From Acidimicrobiaceae bacterium (lineage in GTDB: Bacteria; Actinomycetota; Acidimicrobiia; Acidimicrobiales; Ilumatobacteraceae), in assembly GCA_020637295.1 (NCBI GenBank), contig JACJWF010000010.1:62001-126000 (forward strand): 64,000 nucleotides of DNA. Reading direction: 5' to 3'. Below the pieces are notes generated by a model that had not been told where the DNA came from, ran no database searches, and saw only the letters and a program-made list of their open reading frames with translations. Positions within the stretch are counted from its first letter, which is position 1; each line of letters opens with the position of its first letter. This document shows positions 54,242 to 62,260 of the stretch, one piece after another. A program made the position numbers and the translations under genes.

Positions 54242-55018
54242 TCAGGCGCGCTCGGTGAACGTCGGCTTGCGCTTCTCCAGGAAGGCGGCAATGCCCTCCT
54301 GCGCGTCGGGCGTGAGCGCCGCGTTGGCCATCACCTCCATCGCGTAGGCGTAGGCGGCCTGCTGGTCCATGCCGACCTGGGCGTAGAACGCCTGCTTGCC
54401 CAGCGCCTTGCTGGCGATGCTGCCCCGCGTGGCCCGGGCGAGGAGGTCGGCGGTGGCGGCCTCCAACTGGTCGTCGGGCACGGCGGCGTTGATCAGCCCC
54501 CAGTCGACGGCCGTCGCCGCGCTGATCGGGTCGCCGGTCATCGCCATCTCCAGTGCCCGCTTGCGACCCACGTTGCGGGCGACGGCGACCAGCGGGGTGT
54601 GGCAGAACAGGCCGCCCTTGCCGCCGGGGATGGCGAAGCCGGCGCTCTCGGCGGCGACGGCGAGGTCGCAGGTGGCGACGAGCTGGCACCCGGCCGCCGT
54701 GGCCAGGGCGTGCACGCGGGCGATGACCACCTGGGGGATCGACTGCACCGTGTCCATCATCTCGGTGCACACCTCGAACAGGTGGCGGGCGTCGTCCAGC
54801 GAGGCGCCCTTCATGTCGCCGAAGTTGTGCCCGGCGGAGAACACCGGCCCGGTGGCGGCGAGAATGACGCCGGTGGCGTCCGACTGGCCCACTGCCTGTA
54901 GCGCCGCGGTGAGCTCCAGCATCACGTCCAGCGCCAGTGCGTTGCGCTTCTCCGGGCGGTTGAGGGTGATGGTGGTGACGGGGCCGTGGGTGGCCACGAG
55001 CAGGTGCTGGTACGTCAT
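54242..55018 (-). CDS. Enoyl-CoA hydratase/isomerase family protein
   Basis: A 258-residue crotonase-fold enzyme. ITLNRPEKRNALALDVMLELTAAL, the oxyanion-hole strand PVFSAGHNFGDM, and VHALATAAGCQLVATCDLAVAAESAGFAIPGGKGGLF are typical. The two catalytic Glu of true enoyl-CoA hydratase are not both clear at AAGCQLVATCD, so another crotonase reaction is possible. ATG 55018 is preferred to an upstream frame extension. It diverges from the MhuD-like gene. Confidence 0.88.
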   Translation of the reverse strand: MTYQHLLVATHGPVTTITLNRPEKRNALALDVMLELTAALQAVGQSDATGVILAATGPVFSAGHNFGDMKGASLDDARHLFEVCTEMMDTVQSIPQVVIARVHALATAAGCQLVATCDLAVAAESAGFAIPGGKGGLFCHTPLVAVARNVGRKRALEMAMTGDPISAATAVDWGLINAAVPDDQLEAATADLLARATRGSIASKALGKQAFYAQVGMDQQAAYAYAMEVMANAALTPDAQEGIAAFLEKRKPTFTERA

Positions 55019-55081
55019 GGGTGCAGTCTTGCGCGCCGTGGCCGCGGGTACCACCCTGGCGGGCCGTGCCATCCTGGGCGC

Positions 55082-55408
55082 ATGACCGTGATCAAGATCA
55101 ATGCCCTCACCGTGCCCGCCGAGATGGGGCCGGAGGTCGCCCGCCGATTCGCCGAACGGGTGAGCGCTGTGGACGGGCAGGACGGCTTCGAGGGGTTCGA
55201 GCTGCTCCAGCCTGCCGACGACCGCACCACCTGGCTGGTGGTCACCCGCTGGCGCGACGAGGCGTCGTTCGAGGCGTGGAAGGCGTCTGCCGCGTTCGCC
55301 CACGGCCACCGCGGCATGGGTGGCGGCGAGGGTGCACCGGCAGCGATGCCGATCCAGGCCGAACTGTGGAGCTACACGGTCGCCGTGACGAGCCCCGGCG
55401 CAGCCTGA
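55082..55408 (+). CDS. MhuD-like heme-degrading monooxygenase (antibiotic-biosynthesis-monooxygenase fold)
   Basis: A 108-residue dimeric ABM-fold protein. It follows mycobacterial MhuD closely: KINALTVP with Asn7 in the same place, FEGFELLQP, VVTRWRDEASFEAWKAS (the active-site Trp), and AHGHRG with the proximal heme His. MhuD opens heme to release iron inside the cell. No heme uptake genes are adjacent. The assignment rests on these residues and on length, and related ABM proteins of other function remain possible. Confidence 0.8.
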   Translation: MTVIKINALTVPAEMGPEVARRFAERVSAVDGQDGFEGFELLQPADDRTTWLVVTRWRDEASFEAWKASAAFAHGHRGMGGGEGAPAAMPIQAELWSYTVAVTSPGAA

Positions 55409-55414
55409 CTGCCG

Positions 55415-56308
55415 CTACTCCGCCGGGGAGGTGGCCGGACGGGAGACCGTGACGGTGGTCCGGCACGGCCGGAAGCCGACGTCGCGATAGAGATGACCCG
55501 ACGCCGGGTTGTCCGGCTCGTAGCAGATCTTGATGCGTGCCGCGCCGGCCCGTGCCAGCAGATCCACGCCGGCGGTCAGCACGTGGCGGGCCAGGCCGCG
55601 GCGCTGGTGGGCGTCGTTCGTGCGCATCGGCTCGACCAGGCCGGTGGCGCTCGTCGGGTCGTACCAGAACAGCCCGTATGCGGCGGTGTCGCCGGTCGCG
55701 TCGTCGATCACCGCGAGGTCCAGGTCGGCGCGGTACAGCGACGTCTGGCGAAGGCGCTCCTCCACGTCGGGCCCGCTGCGCGGGATCATGTGGTGCGGGC
55801 GGGCCGGCCTGCCCTCGCGACTGGTGAGGTGGTAGCCGGCGTGCAGCGGGCTGACGGCCGGTCGGTCCGCGGCGTCCATCCAGGCTTCGACCACGCTGAC
55901 TTCCGTCGCGGTGAAGCCGTGCTCGGCCAGCAGGCCGAGGATCTGGCTGTTGTCGCCGTCGGCCTCGATGGTGACGTCGGTGAAGCCGAGCGCGGCAGCA
56001 TGGGCCAGCCCGCGGTCCACCACCTGCCGAACCATGGCGTCGGTGGCGTCCGGCAGCATCAGGAGATCGAGCGTGGTCCGGGTGGTCCACGCGGTCACGA
56101 TGGCCGCGGCCTCCGGCCGGCCGTCCGGCCCGAACCAGAACAGCTGCGGCAGGTCGTCGGTGGGGCGGGGCATCCGCCACCACCACTGCAGGTCGGCGGC
56201 CTCGTAGAGCCCGGCGGTGGGGTGGGCGCCGCGGACGCGCTGGAGCAACTCCGTCACCGTCGCCACGGCGTCGTGGGCGACGCGGTAGTCCTCGCGGGGC
56301 TCCGGCAT
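55415..56308 (-). CDS. Tandem-GNAT acetyltransferase-like protein
   Basis: A 297-residue protein with two GNAT-like halves. The first (about 10-150) is degenerate, with GLAHAAALGFTDVTIEADGDNSQILGLLAEHGF. The second (about 155-290) has the acetyl-CoA motif MRTNDAHQRRGLARHVLTAG and KICYEPDNPASGHLYRDVGF. Mycothiol acetyltransferase MshD has the same double layout, but specificity cannot be judged. The ATG lies only three nucleotides after the 3' end of tRNA-Lys, so tRNA processing would give an almost leaderless mRNA. Confidence 0.82.
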   Translation of the reverse strand: MPEPREDYRVAHDAVATVTELLQRVRGAHPTAGLYEAADLQWWWRMPRPTDDLPQLFWFGPDGRPEAAAIVTAWTTRTTLDLLMLPDATDAMVRQVVDRGLAHAAALGFTDVTIEADGDNSQILGLLAEHGFTATEVSVVEAWMDAADRPAVSPLHAGYHLTSREGRPARPHHMIPRSGPDVEERLRQTSLYRADLDLAVIDDATGDTAAYGLFWYDPTSATGLVEPMRTNDAHQRRGLARHVLTAGVDLLARAGAARIKICYEPDNPASGHLYRDVGFRPCRTTVTVSRPATSPAE

Positions 56309-56311
56309 GGG

Positions 56312-56383
56312 TGCCCCCCCAGGGTTTCGAACCCTGAACCAACGGATTAAAAGTCCGCTGCTCTGCCATTGAGCTAGAGGGGC
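56312..56383 (-). tRNA. tRNA-Lys (anticodon TTT)
   Basis: A 72-nt cloverleaf: acceptor GCCCCTC/GGGGGGC, D stem GCTC/GAGC, anticodon stem GCGGA/TCCGT around CTTTTAA, T arm CAGGG-TTCGAAA-CCCTG, discriminator A. The 3' CCA is not encoded (CCC follows). The anticodon UUU reads AAA and AAG. Confidence 0.95.
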
Positions 56384-56489
56384 GTGGGGCGGCTGCCCGG
56401 CGGCAGAGCGTATCGGTTCGGGTTCGGGCCTGCCCGCTGGCGATTCGCTCGCAGCGTGCCCGGGTCCGAGGGGGGAATGTCGCCGCGGG

Positions 56490-56495
56490 TACGGT
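56490..56495 (+). promoter_or_regulatory. -10 box (TACGGT), leaderless start of the SnoaL-like gene
   Basis: TACGGT ends 6 nt before ATG 56502. Confidence 0.5.
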
Positions 56496-56501
56496 TCGCG
56501 C

Positions 56502-56909
56502 ATGACGACCGACGCCGCTGCCGCCGACCCGACGCTCGACCCTGCGCTGGACGCGCTGATCACCCGCTTCGTCGGGGCCATCCAGGCCGGCGACGTGGCG
56601 ACGGTGCGGGAGATCTACGCGCCCGACGCGGCCATCTGGCACAACTTCGACGAGCGCGAGCAGACGGTGGACGAGAACGTGGTGACGCTCGCCGACCTGC
56701 ATCGCCGAGCCACCGGGCTGGAGTACACCGAGATCCAGCGGTTCGCCTCGCCGGGCGGGCTGGTGGAGCAGCACGTGCTGATCGGCCAGGCCAAGGGTGG
56801 CCCGCTGCGCATGCCGGCGATGATCCGCTTCTGGGTGGAAGACGGCCGCATCACCCGCCTGGAGGAGTACCTCGACACCCGCCAAGCGCTGGTGCTGTAC
56901 CAAGGCTGA
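56502..56909 (+). CDS. SnoaL-like (NTF2-fold) protein
   Basis: A 135-residue cone-shaped NTF2-like protein. ITRFVGAIQAGDVATVREIYAPDAAIWHNFD and MIRFWVEDGRITRLEEYLDT are the usual opening and closing blocks. SnoaL-type proteins include cyclases, isomerases and limonene-epoxide-type hydrolases, and many are unassigned. The pocket residues cannot be judged by eye. It marks the last ordinary gene before the accessory island. Confidence 0.88.
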   Translation: MTTDAAAADPTLDPALDALITRFVGAIQAGDVATVREIYAPDAAIWHNFDEREQTVDENVVTLADLHRRATGLEYTEIQRFASPGGLVEQHVLIGQAKGGPLRMPAMIRFWVEDGRITRLEEYLDTRQALVLYQG

Positions 56910-56958
56910 TGACGGGCTACGTGAAGCGAGTGATTCACGAGGGGGGATCGGCGCTGTT

Positions 56959-57168
56959 ATGGCGGTGTGCACGCTTCACGTCCTGATCCTCACTCTGGGC
57001 TTCCTTGCTTCGTGTGCCTCTGCGGACGACGCTGGCATCGAGGTTCCGGTATTGACGGCAGTGTCGATCTGGCTCGAGTTGGCCGAGGACCGTGCGATCG
57101 TGGCCCACGCGATGCCGTTGCGCCGGGCGTTCTACGATCTGCTCCGGCAAGGAGGGACAAATGGCTGA
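56959..57168 (+). CDS. Small lipoprotein-like ORF at the edge of the accessory island
   Basis: A 69-residue frame with a signal-like start ending in a good lipobox (TLGFLASC), then a short acidic and helical mature part (ELAEDRAIVAHAMPLRRAFYDLLRQG). It may be a complete small lipoprotein or the stub of a longer one. No family recognised. A strong GGAGG followed by ATG at 57161 overlaps its end and opens a 40-codon frame that looks meaningless, which supports the idea of local decay. Confidence 0.4.
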   Translation: MAVCTLHVLILTLGFLASCASADDAGIEVPVLTAVSIWLELAEDRAIVAHAMPLRRAFYDLLRQGGTNG

Positions 57169-57266
57169 CCCCGCGACGATCGCATCGACGCACAAGCTGA
57201 CAATGACGGCGAGCTGCTGCAATGGTACGGGGGAACGACTGCTTTCTATCTCGATTGCATCTAGCC

Positions 57267-57887
57267 ATGGGCGCAGTGCTTAGACAGCTCCTCCGCCTCA
57301 TTGTGAGCCTGGCAGCGCTCTGGCAACTTACGGGCTGCCAGACGAATACTGACGAAGTTGGGACTCTTCCCATCAGGGGAGAGGCCGGGCTCTACGTCGA
57401 CACGTCGGGACGGTTCTTTGCTGTAGCGAACCCATGCGACACCCGACTCATCTCATCAGTTTCTCTGATCGTTACGGACTACTCGACGAGCTCACCTCCG
57501 CTCTTTCCCGTGATGGCCGTGACCTTTGCCGATCCGATCCGTACGGCCGACATCGCGGTGCCGCTCAACCCCTTGGCGACACGATTTCAACTTCTCCATC
57601 CGGCAGTCGCTGACCCTCTGGCGCTCAGTCGCTTCAATGATGACACCGAGTTCCTCACGGACGTTCGAGATCCCTTTCACTTCGAGTTGAGATTCTTCGA
57701 CGAGAATGGTGTCGAGGTCCACTTCTCTCAGCAGCTAGCGGCCCGCTTCGACAGCGTTGGCGGGGCGGTCAACTTCCCCTCTGACAGCTACGACCCAGCA
57801 GCCACGACGTGCTCTGACGGAACTCCGGCTCGGTGGACGGGGGTGGAAGCGCGGACAACTGACCGAGCCGCGTCAGGTCATGTGTAG
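57267..57887 (+). CDS. Putative lipoprotein of the accessory island
   Basis: A 206-residue protein from ATG 57267 with signal peptide and lipobox (LAALWQLTGCQTN). The mature region is beta-rich (ADIAVPLNPLATRFQLL, FHFELRFFDENGVEVHF) without recognised motifs. Base use is clearly less GC-rich than the flanking genes, which suggests recent transfer. Up to 15 upstream codons are in frame but not signal-like. It ends where the broken gene remains begin. Confidence 0.6.
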   Translation: MGAVLRQLLRLIVSLAALWQLTGCQTNTDEVGTLPIRGEAGLYVDTSGRFFAVANPCDTRLISSVSLIVTDYSTSSPPLFPVMAVTFADPIRTADIAVPLNPLATRFQLLHPAVADPLALSRFNDDTEFLTDVRDPFHFELRFFDENGVEVHFSQQLAARFDSVGGAVNFPSDSYDPAATTCSDGTPARWTGVEARTTDRAASGHV

Positions 57888-57916
57888 TGATGGGCGGCCG
57901 GCCCCAACCAACCGGC

Positions 57917-58126
57917 TCAGGGGTTGGGGGCGAGCTTCACCAGCTTGGCGGCGTAGGCGAGCTCTGCGGGGCCGTTCTCGTCCTCGCAGAGCAAGTTGGC
58001 CATGATCCGCAGCACCCACCCGATCAGGTGCTGTGCATGCCCACCCTGGGTGAGTTCGCGCATCAGCGTGGGCCGGCCGATGACCTTGGCGAACAGGCGG
58101 GCCTCCTTGGAGTAGTCGGCGTATAC
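57917..58126 (-). pseudogene. C-terminal fragment of an antisense gene, unknown family
   Basis: About 68 codons ending at a TGA on the minus strand read VYADYSKEARLFAKVIGR, then LMRELTQGGHAQHLIGW, VLRIMANLLCEDENGPAEL and AYAAKLVKLAPNP. This looks like a real helical C-terminus, whereas the opposite-strand reading is featureless. The gene is cut at about 58124-58130, where the RHS sequence begins. I do not recognise the family. Confidence 0.4.
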
Positions 58127-60046
58127 ACCACCCGCGCTGCGCTCGTGCGCCACTACGGCTACGACCTCGAAACCGGGATGTTGGACACCATCCAAGCCGG
58201 CTGGGACACCACCCCGTCCGACCTCACCGGGAACACCTGGTTCCAATACGACCGCTACACACGCGACCCGGTCGGCAACGTCACCGTCATCGAAGACCGC
58301 GGGCTCGAACCCGGCGGTGCCGGCTCGAACATCAAGGAATGCTTCGTCTACGACGAATGGAACCGGCTCGTCCGCGCCCACACCGCCCCCGGCACCACCG
58401 ACGGCTCGGAGACCGTCGGCTGTGCCACCAGCACGGGCACGAACATTACGGCGCGCGGCGCCACCAGCCCCTACGACCGCACCTGGTCCTTCGACGACAT
58501 CAACCGCATCACCGGCAGCGCCGACAAAGCCAACGGCAACGCCACCACCACCTGGGGCTACAGCACCACCAAACATGCTGTCCTGTCGCTCACCGGCCAA
58601 ACCTCGGGCAGCTACAGCTACAACACGGTCGGCGCGATGGTGACCCGTAACGGTGACACCCTCACCTACGACCCCCAACAACGCCTGACCGGCTACGACA
58701 CCAGCAGCGTGGACGACACCTACCTGTATACGACCAGCAACCAGCGGCTCATCCGCCAACACGGCAGCACCGTCACCCTCTACCTTGGTGACATGGAAAT
58801 CGGCTACGACGGCACCAACACCACCGTCACCCGCTACATCTCCATCGCCGGCACCCAAGTCGCCACCCGCACCACCCTCAACGGCGGCACCGCCACCATC
58901 GCCTGGAACTGCGGCAACATGCAAAACAGCACCATCTGCCAAACCCCCGCAGCCACCACAGCCACACCGCCCATCCCCGGGCGGAAGCGATACACCCCCT
59001 ACGGCGGCGACCGCAACACCACCCCCTACACCAACACGGACCACGGCTTCCTCGGACAACCCGAAGACACCACAGGACTCACCTACCTCAACAACCGCTA
59101 CCACGACCCCACCCTCGCAGCCTTCACCACCGTCGACCCACTCGTAGGAAAGACCGGCACGCCCTACCTCTACGCCAACGGCAACCCCGTCACGTTGTCG
59201 GATCCATCTGGATTGGCAGCGGCCTGCGAGCCGTACTGCAATCGAACCGACACGAACAGTATGGCCAACTACATCCTGGAGAGTTCGTGCACGAACTGTT
59301 CCGACCTTGAGAAGGTGAAGAACTTCAAGGCCTATCTCTTGGATCCGTATCACGATCTCGTTGGTCAGACCATAGCGAAGCGGTCGAACGCCAGTTTTGA
59401 GAAGGGCTGCGGCGGCCTTGGTGGGATTCCGGACTTGTGTCGGCCTGGGCATCAGCCGATGCCGATCGGGGAGGTGAAGTACGACTCGGCGTTCGGGGAG
59501 TCCTCAGGTGCAGATCAGCTCCGTAGATACATACGGCTGCGCCCGGATAGTGCGAGGGTTCGTCGTGGTGAGTTTGGTCCGGGTGGGAGCATCGCTGTGA
59601 CGATGCCGGGTGTTGGCAGCCTTTCAATCACCTACCGTGAGTCGACATCGACCGACAGTTTGTACCTGTATCAGGTGACGACGTGGAACACGGGCACGAT
59701 GCTGCGAATGCGAGACGCGGTCTACGCGGAGAATGCGCGCCTCGGGTCCGAGCGTCAACTTCAAAATGCTCGGAACGGCCTCGGTGATGCTGCGTATCAA
59801 CCGTCAGAGACGCTGCTGGGTGCAGGCGTTGGTCAGCCGACAATGCTGAGTCCCGCGGGCGCCGGCTCGGGGTGGGTTGCAGGGCAGACAGTACTTTCGG
59901 TGCAGTCGGTGAGTCCCGCGGCGATGAACACGACGATTGTCGCTCCAACACGTGGCCAGAGCACCAGCAACGTGATTCAGTTCCCGCAACCTGTGGGTAA
60001 CGCCCCTAGCGGCGGATGTGGTTCGGAGTGCAAGACCGCGGCATGA
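58127..60046 (+). CDS. 5'-truncated RHS-repeat protein with C-terminal PD-(D/E)xK-like nuclease tip (toxin candidate)
   Basis: From about 58127 the frame reads RHS/YD repeats (YDRYTRDPVGNVTVIEDRG, CFVYDEWNRLVRAH, YDPQQRLTGYD) and the core terminus LYANGNPVTLSDPSGLA. After that comes a unique tip of about 275 residues. It has GIPDLCRPG, then twelve residues on from PD the IGEVKYD motif, then GADQLRRYI: the order PD...ExK...Q of PD-(D/E)xK nucleases. Later residues are beta-rich, then low-complexity. The core lacks its N-terminus, signal and most repeats, and no clear start codon or ribosome binding site is seen (GTG 58145 is possible). This is the typical form of an orphan RHS cassette. The stop overlaps the next gene. 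Confidence 0.8.
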   Translation, partial: TTRAALVRHYGYDLETGMLDTIQAGWDTTPSDLTGNTWFQYDRYTRDPVGNVTVIEDRGLEPGGAGSNIKECFVYDEWNRLVRAHTAPGTTDGSETVGCATSTGTNITARGATSPYDRTWSFDDINRITGSADKANGNATTTWGYSTTKHAVLSLTGQTSGSYSYNTVGAMVTRNGDTLTYDPQQRLTGYDTSSVDDTYLYTTSNQRLIRQHGSTVTLYLGDMEIGYDGTNTTVTRYISIAGTQVATRTTLNGGTATIAWNCGNMQNSTICQTPAATTATPPIPGRKRYTPYGGDRNTTPYTNTDHGFLGQPEDTTGLTYLNNRYHDPTLAAFTTVDPLVGKTGTPYLYANGNPVTLSDPSGLAAACEPYCNRTDTNSMANYILESSCTNCSDLEKVKNFKAYLLDPYHDLVGQTIAKRSNASFEKGCGGLGGIPDLCRPGHQPMPIGEVKYDSAFGESSGADQLRRYIRLRPDSARVRRGEFGPGGSIAVTMPGVGSLSITYRESTSTDSLYLYQVTTWNTGTMLRMRDAVYAENARLGSERQLQNARNGLGDAAYQPSETLLGAGVGQPTMLSPAGAGSGWVAGQTVLSVQSVSPAAMNTTIVAPTRGQSTSNVIQFPQPVGNAPSGGCGSECKTAA

Positions 60047-61029
60047 GCGATGCACTGGAGTCGGAGTTGTTTGTGGAGTTCGCGTGGGCGGCAGATCCGG
60101 GTCTGGATGATCTGGAGTTGGCCGGGAGGGTGCTTGAGTGCCGGTCGATGGTCGAGTTGATGGGGAACCCGAAGTGGCGTCGAAACGGCCGGTATCTGGC
60201 ACTGCATGACGGGCGCGCCCGGCAGCAACGGATCCGGGGGTCGTGGCGCGAGGCGCTCGCTGCGGCGAGAGACTGGCCGCGGGCACACGTCACCTGCGAG
60301 GTCGGGCTGCTTGGTTTGCCAGCCCATGCGATCGGCCCGATCCTGTGTGCTGTCACCAGCGATCCCAACGGGATGGGGTTGACCCTCAGTGTTCGGACGG
60401 TTGGGATGTCGTTGGGTGAGGTGGATGAATGGTTTGGTGTGATTGTCGAGGATCTTGGGTCGTTGGCGGCGCTGGGGGTGCCGTTGGTGGGCACAGTCCG
60501 CTGGTATCACGGGCAGAATCCACGATCGTTCGAGTACATGCATCAGGGTGTGGGTGGTCCGCCGATGGTGTCGTATTGGCCGGCGTTGTGGCTGCCTCAC
60601 TCCACGGTCGCAGTGTTGGACCTGGAGATGGGTCGGCAGGCTGGTTGGTTGCGTGATGGTGGCCCGGATGGGGTGGTGGTGCGGTTCGCGGAGTCGGTGA
60701 CGTCGGTTGTTGATGATGATCGGCGCCGTTGGCGTGCATGGTTGGCGCCGGTGCTGGACTTGAACTTCGGTGGGAACCACCTGCCGTCGGAACTGGAGGT
60801 TCGCCCGCCGGAAGTGTTGCCGGAGGATTGGCGCACGGAGCCTGCGCGGGTGTGGGGGGCGCCGTTGGTGACCCACATCGTGCTGGCTCCGACGAGTGTG
60901 GACCCGGCAAACGAGCGGCTGGTCGACCGGTACGGGGCGATGGGGGAGGAGGACTTTCCCGACGGGCCGGACTCGCTGAAGGACCTGGCCAACGGCGTGG
61001 TCGACCCCGATTCACCGGACGCAACTTGA
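60043..61029 (+). CDS. Candidate immunity protein of the RHS tip
   Basis: A 328-residue protein with no signal peptide or membrane helix, so cytoplasmic, and no family I recognise. It begins MSDALESELFVEFAWAADPGLDD and includes GMSLGEVDEWFGVIVEDLGSLAALGVPL and VLDLNFGGNHLPSELEV. The first half is acidic, as is usual for proteins that mask nucleases. Its ATG overlaps the RHS stop as ATGA, the usual arrangement of toxin and immunity genes in polymorphic toxin systems. The role as immunity is inferred from position only. 183 bp of featureless sequence follow. Confidence 0.65.
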   Translation: MSDALESELFVEFAWAADPGLDDLELAGRVLECRSMVELMGNPKWRRNGRYLALHDGRARQQRIRGSWREALAAARDWPRAHVTCEVGLLGLPAHAIGPILCAVTSDPNGMGLTLSVRTVGMSLGEVDEWFGVIVEDLGSLAALGVPLVGTVRWYHGQNPRSFEYMHQGVGGPPMVSYWPALWLPHSTVAVLDLEMGRQAGWLRDGGPDGVVVRFAESVTSVVDDDRRRWRAWLAPVLDLNFGGNHLPSELEVRPPEVLPEDWRTEPARVWGAPLVTHIVLAPTSVDPANERLVDRYGAMGEEDFPDGPDSLKDLANGVVDPDSPDAT

Positions 61030-61212
61030 GACTGCCCCAAGCGGATGACGGGCGGCTTCAACGCCATGGCAGCGCCGCTGGAGCCGGGGGCCAGGTGGGG
61101 CCAACTCAGACCGTCGCGACACGCCGAAGTGCGGAAGATCAGGCCGTCGTTCTCTTTGGCCGACGTTCTTCTTGACACATAGGCCAAGGTGAAGGGCTGA
61201 GAGGAGGCCGTC

Positions 61213-62061
61213 ATGGCTGATCGTCCAGGGCCGGTGCTGGTCACCGGTGCCAACTCGGGGTTCGGGCTGGCGTCCGTGCTGCGGTTCGCCGGGCGGGGGT
61301 GGGACACGTGGGGAACGGTTCGCTCCAAGGCCAAGGCCAAGGTGCTCACCGACGCGGCGAAGGCCGCTGGCGTGGGCGACCGGGTCCACGCTGTGGTGCT
61401 GGACGTCAGCGACCACGATGCCGTCGTTGCGGCATGGCCGAAGATGCCGCCGTTCTACGGGGTGGTGAACAACGCCGGCTACAGCGCGCTCGGTGCGGTG
61501 GAGGAGGTGTCCGCGGCGGAAGCCAAGCGCAACTTGGACGTCAACCTCGTGGCACCGGCGGTGGTGTCCTCCTGTGCATTGCCGGCGATGCGCGAACGCG
61601 GCAGCGGGCGGATCGTGATGGTCAGCTCGATCGCCGGCCTCGCCGCGGTGCTCCCGTTGAACGCCTGGTACCACGCCTCCAAGTTCGGGCTGGAGGCATT
61701 GAGCGACGTGCTGCGGATGGAGGTGGCCCAGTTCGGGGTGAAGGTGTCCGTCATCGAGCCCGGGTTCTTCAAGACCGAGATCGAGACCAAGGCGAAGGCC
61801 GACGCCCAGGAGCGCGAGGCGGTGGACGACAGCCCGTACCGCAAGGCCTATCACCGCATGCAGGTCACCGCCGGCGCCGTGGCCGCGGTGGCCCCGCCGC
61901 CCGGCCTGGTGGCCCGCACCATCGTGAGCGCGGTGGAGAGCAGCCGCCCGCTGAAGCGCTACCTGGTGGGCGCCGATGCGCTGGCCCTGGCGGCCACGAA
62001 CCCCCTGCTGCCACGGGCGATCACCGACCCGCTGCTGCGCCGGCTGGCCAACCTGGGCTGA
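61213..62061 (+). CDS. Short-chain dehydrogenase/reductase
   Basis: A 282-residue classical SDR. The cofactor motif is VLVTGANSGFGLASVLRFA (TGxxxGxG), the central motif is GVVNNAGYSALG, the catalytic Ser is in IVMVSSIAGL, and Tyr-x3-Lys is in NAWYHASKFGLEAL. VSVIEPGFFKTEI follows as in retinol- or ketone-reducing SDRs. The start is ATG 61213. Substrate unknown. It lies alone after the RHS island. Confidence 0.92.
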   Translation: MADRPGPVLVTGANSGFGLASVLRFAGRGWDTWGTVRSKAKAKVLTDAAKAAGVGDRVHAVVLDVSDHDAVVAAWPKMPPFYGVVNNAGYSALGAVEEVSAAEAKRNLDVNLVAPAVVSSCALPAMRERGSGRIVMVSSIAGLAAVLPLNAWYHASKFGLEALSDVLRMEVAQFGVKVSVIEPGFFKTEIETKAKADAQEREAVDDSPYRKAYHRMQVTAGAVAAVAPPPGLVARTIVSAVESSRPLKRYLVGADALALAATNPLLPRAITDPLLRRLANLG

Positions 62062-62260
62062 ACCGCGCCGCACACGGCTGCACCGCGCCCCGGCCGGGCC
62101 GCGACGCACCGCCCCAACCGCACGGAAACCGGCCCTGCCGCAAGGGGGCCGCAGGTCCCTACACGCCCGGCCCGCCGCGGGCGGACAATCGGGGTACGAA
62201 CCACTTGCTCCGCCCCTCAGGTCCGGTCGACCCGGCGCCTGCCACCATGGAGGTGCTGCC

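Noticed and set aside
55415..56308. Assigning the tandem-GNAT protein as mycothiol acetyltransferase MshD
   Set aside because: The double-GNAT layout fits, but I see no specific residues, and other two-domain GNAT proteins are common in actinobacteria.
57161..57283. 40-codon ORF behind a strong GGAGG site
   Set aside because: It overlaps two better frames and has no hydrophobic or domain-like pattern.
57917..59452. A 511-codon minus-strand frame across the RHS region
   Set aside because: Only its last 68 codons look like protein. The rest is a Val/Gly/Ala-rich shadow of the RHS repeats.
56959..60046. Transposase or insertion sequence around the RHS cassette
   Set aside because: I found no transposase motif, terminal inverted repeat or target duplication. 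Recombination between RHS cores explains the junction better.
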